From DATDPM01 sp963841995 (GTDB lineage: Bacteria > Pseudomonadota > Alphaproteobacteria > DATDPM01): a stretch of DNA of 64,000 nt. A program made the position numbers and the translations under genes. The stretch spans positions 1 through 64,000 of the forward strand of contig CAWJEX010000019.1 of the NCBI GenBank assembly GCA_963841995.1. The letters are read 5' to 3'. Shown piece by piece: positions 62,793 to 64,000 of the stretch (its first letter is position 1; each line of letters opens with the position of its first letter). The notes beneath the pieces were generated by a model that saw only the letters and a program-made list of their open reading frames with translations, searched no databases and had not been told where the DNA came from.

Positions 62793-63251
62793 ATGGCAAA
62801 AAATCGCAAGCTGACCTTGCTCGGACGGAACGTCGCTTGGCCGCAATCGCCGGACAAAGCGAAGCTCGAGACGTTGGCGAATCCAAAGCCGCGCCTCCTC
62901 TACCTCATCCGTTTCACCTGCCCCGAATTCACCACGCTGTGCCCGGTCACCGGACAGCCGGATTTCGCGCATCTGGTGATCGATTACGTGCCGTGGCGGT
63001 TTATCATCGAAAGCAAATCGCTGAAATTATTTCTCGGCTCGTTCCGCAATCATCACGCCTTTCACGAAGATTGCACGCTGACGATCGCCGAACGTCTGCA
63101 ACGCGCGGCAAAGCCGCGATGGCTGCGCATCGCCGGATTTTGGTTTCCCCGTGGCGGGATTCCGATCGATGTGTTCTACCAGTCGGGACGGCCGCCGCGC
63201 GATTTGTGGATTCCCGATCCGGGCGTCGCAAGCTATCGCGGGCGCGGCTGA
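62793..63251 (+). CDS. queF: NADPH-dependent preQ0 reductase QueF
   Basis: Reduces 7-cyano-7-deazaguanine to preQ1. 152 residues, short YkvM type. The catalytic Cys is in EFTTLCPVTGQPDFA, the QueF motif is ESKSLKLFLGSFRNH, and the catalytic Asp is in FHEDCTL. Completes the queA-tgt-queF set. Confidence 0.95.
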   Translation: MAKNRKLTLLGRNVAWPQSPDKAKLETLANPKPRLLYLIRFTCPEFTTLCPVTGQPDFAHLVIDYVPWRFIIESKSLKLFLGSFRNHHAFHEDCTLTIAERLQRAAKPRWLRIAGFWFPRGGIPIDVFYQSGRPPRDLWIPDPGVASYRGRG

Positions 63252-63255
63252 CCGG

Positions 63256-64000
63256 TCAGGCTTTCCCGTTGAGGGCCTGAATGATTTTCCGGGCGAGATC
63301 GGCTTTGCGATAGGGCTTGGCCAAAACCTCGATGTCGTCGCCGAAGCCGCCGTTTCGCATCGCCGCGTTGTAACTGTAGCCGGTGGTGCAAAGAATTTTT
63401 ATGGCGGGATAAAGCTTGCGCACTTCCCGTGCGAGCGCCACCCCGTCCAATACCGCCCGGCAGCACCAGATCGCTGAAGACCAAATCGATCTGCGGCTGT
63501 TCCCGGAGAGCCGAAAGGGCCGTCGGGCCGTCTTCCGCCTCGATAACGTGATAACCAAGCTCGCTCAGGGTTTCGCGCGACAGACGGCGGACGTCGGGAT
63601 CATCTTCCACCACCAAAACAGATTGGCCGCCATTTGTGCTGGAGGGCCGCAAGGGCTTGTCGATGATCGGAACCGCCTGTTCGCGGGCACGGGGAAAATA
63701 GAGCTTCACGGTCGTTCCGCGCCCGGTTTCGCTATAAATCTTCACATGGCCGCAGGATTGCTTGACGAAGCCATAGATCATACTCAGGCCGAGCCCGCTT
63801 CCCTTCCCGATTTCCTTGGTCGTGAAAAACGGTTCGAAGGCACGGGCCGCGACATCCGGCGGCATGCCACATCCGGTGTCGCTCACGGCCAGCAAGACGT
63901 AGGGCCCGGGATGGGCGTAAAGATTGAGTTGCCGATAATCGTCGTCGAGCCGCGCATTGGCGGTTTCAATGGTCAGCCTTCCGCCTCCCGGCATAGCATC
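63256..64000 (-). CDS. Hybrid histidine kinase, 5'-truncated by the window edge (apparent frameshift)
   Basis: The frame is open to the window edge, so the sensor part lies outside. The visible part has the end of a HATPase domain (VSDTGCGMPPDV, EPFFTTKEIGKGSGLGLSMI) and a C-terminal receiver (VLVVEDDPDVRRLS, LVFSDLVLPGG, CTTGYSY, LAKPYRK). The frame changes inside the receiver near 63446-63453 (coding strand GGTATTGGAC); removing one base gives LVLPGGMDGVALAREVRKLY or a close variant. Unlike the other broken genes, no GANTC site is involved. Converges with queF, five bases apart. Confidence 0.88.

Overview
The window is about 64 kb of GC-rich alphaproteobacterial chromosome. It carries ctrA, chpT and sciP (cell-cycle regulators known only from Alphaproteobacteria), the sigma-54 flagellar activator flbD, and a flagellar/chemotaxis layout like that of Rhodospirillales-type bacteria. 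No rRNA, tRNA or CRISPR array was seen.

Layout. 1-12 kb: late flagellar genes (two flagellins sharing an almost identical central segment, flaG-like, fliD, two fliS-type chaperones) around two large TPR enzymes, a sulfotransferase and a GT41 O-GlcNAc-transferase-like protein, which probably modify flagellin. 12-16.2 kb: fliK-flgD-flgE behind a good sigma-54 promoter. 16.4-29.2 kb: sciP, then fliF-fliG-fliH-fliN-motA-flbD-flhA-flhF-flhG-fliK-like-orf136. 29.3-31.0 kb: fliJ and fliI on the minus strand. 31.1-44.6 kb: a 13.5-kb integrated element bounded by perfect 16-bp direct repeats, inserted between fliI and ctrA. It carries an integrase, an excisionase-like protein, a replication protein gene with an internal iteron origin, small and large terminase subunits, a cold-shock protein, an ABC-ATPase/TOPRIM pair, a PEP-CTERM protein and a two-gene CBASS (CD-NTase and patatin phospholipase). 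No capsid, portal or tail gene is recognisable, so it looks like a phage satellite with defence cargo. 44.8-52.3 kb: ctrA, then on the minus strand chpT, cheA, cheW, cheY, cheB and cheR. 52.5-64 kb: housekeeping genes: an OFA-type MFS transporter with its small subunit, mobA, moaA, nadK, argE, a lone receiver, a PLP decarboxylase, queA-tgt-queF, and the C-terminal part of a hybrid histidine kinase.

Two results stand out. First, CheA contains a complete group-1 truncated haemoglobin domain where the P2 domain normally lies, suggesting haem-based gas sensing inside the chemotaxis kinase. Second, 13 conserved genes are broken by apparent indels, and 12 of these indels fall exactly at a GANTC site (the CcrM methylation motif), nearly always as one extra base. 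This looks like systematic base-calling error at methylated adenines, so these genes should be read as intact, not as pseudogenes.

Together the genes describe a motile, cell-cycle-regulated bacterium. CtrA, ChpT and SciP sit beside the early flagellar genes they control in Caulobacter. FlbD sits with sigma-54 promoters ahead of a flagellin gene and fliK. The chemotaxis kinase operon follows directly after the CtrA phosphotransferase gene.
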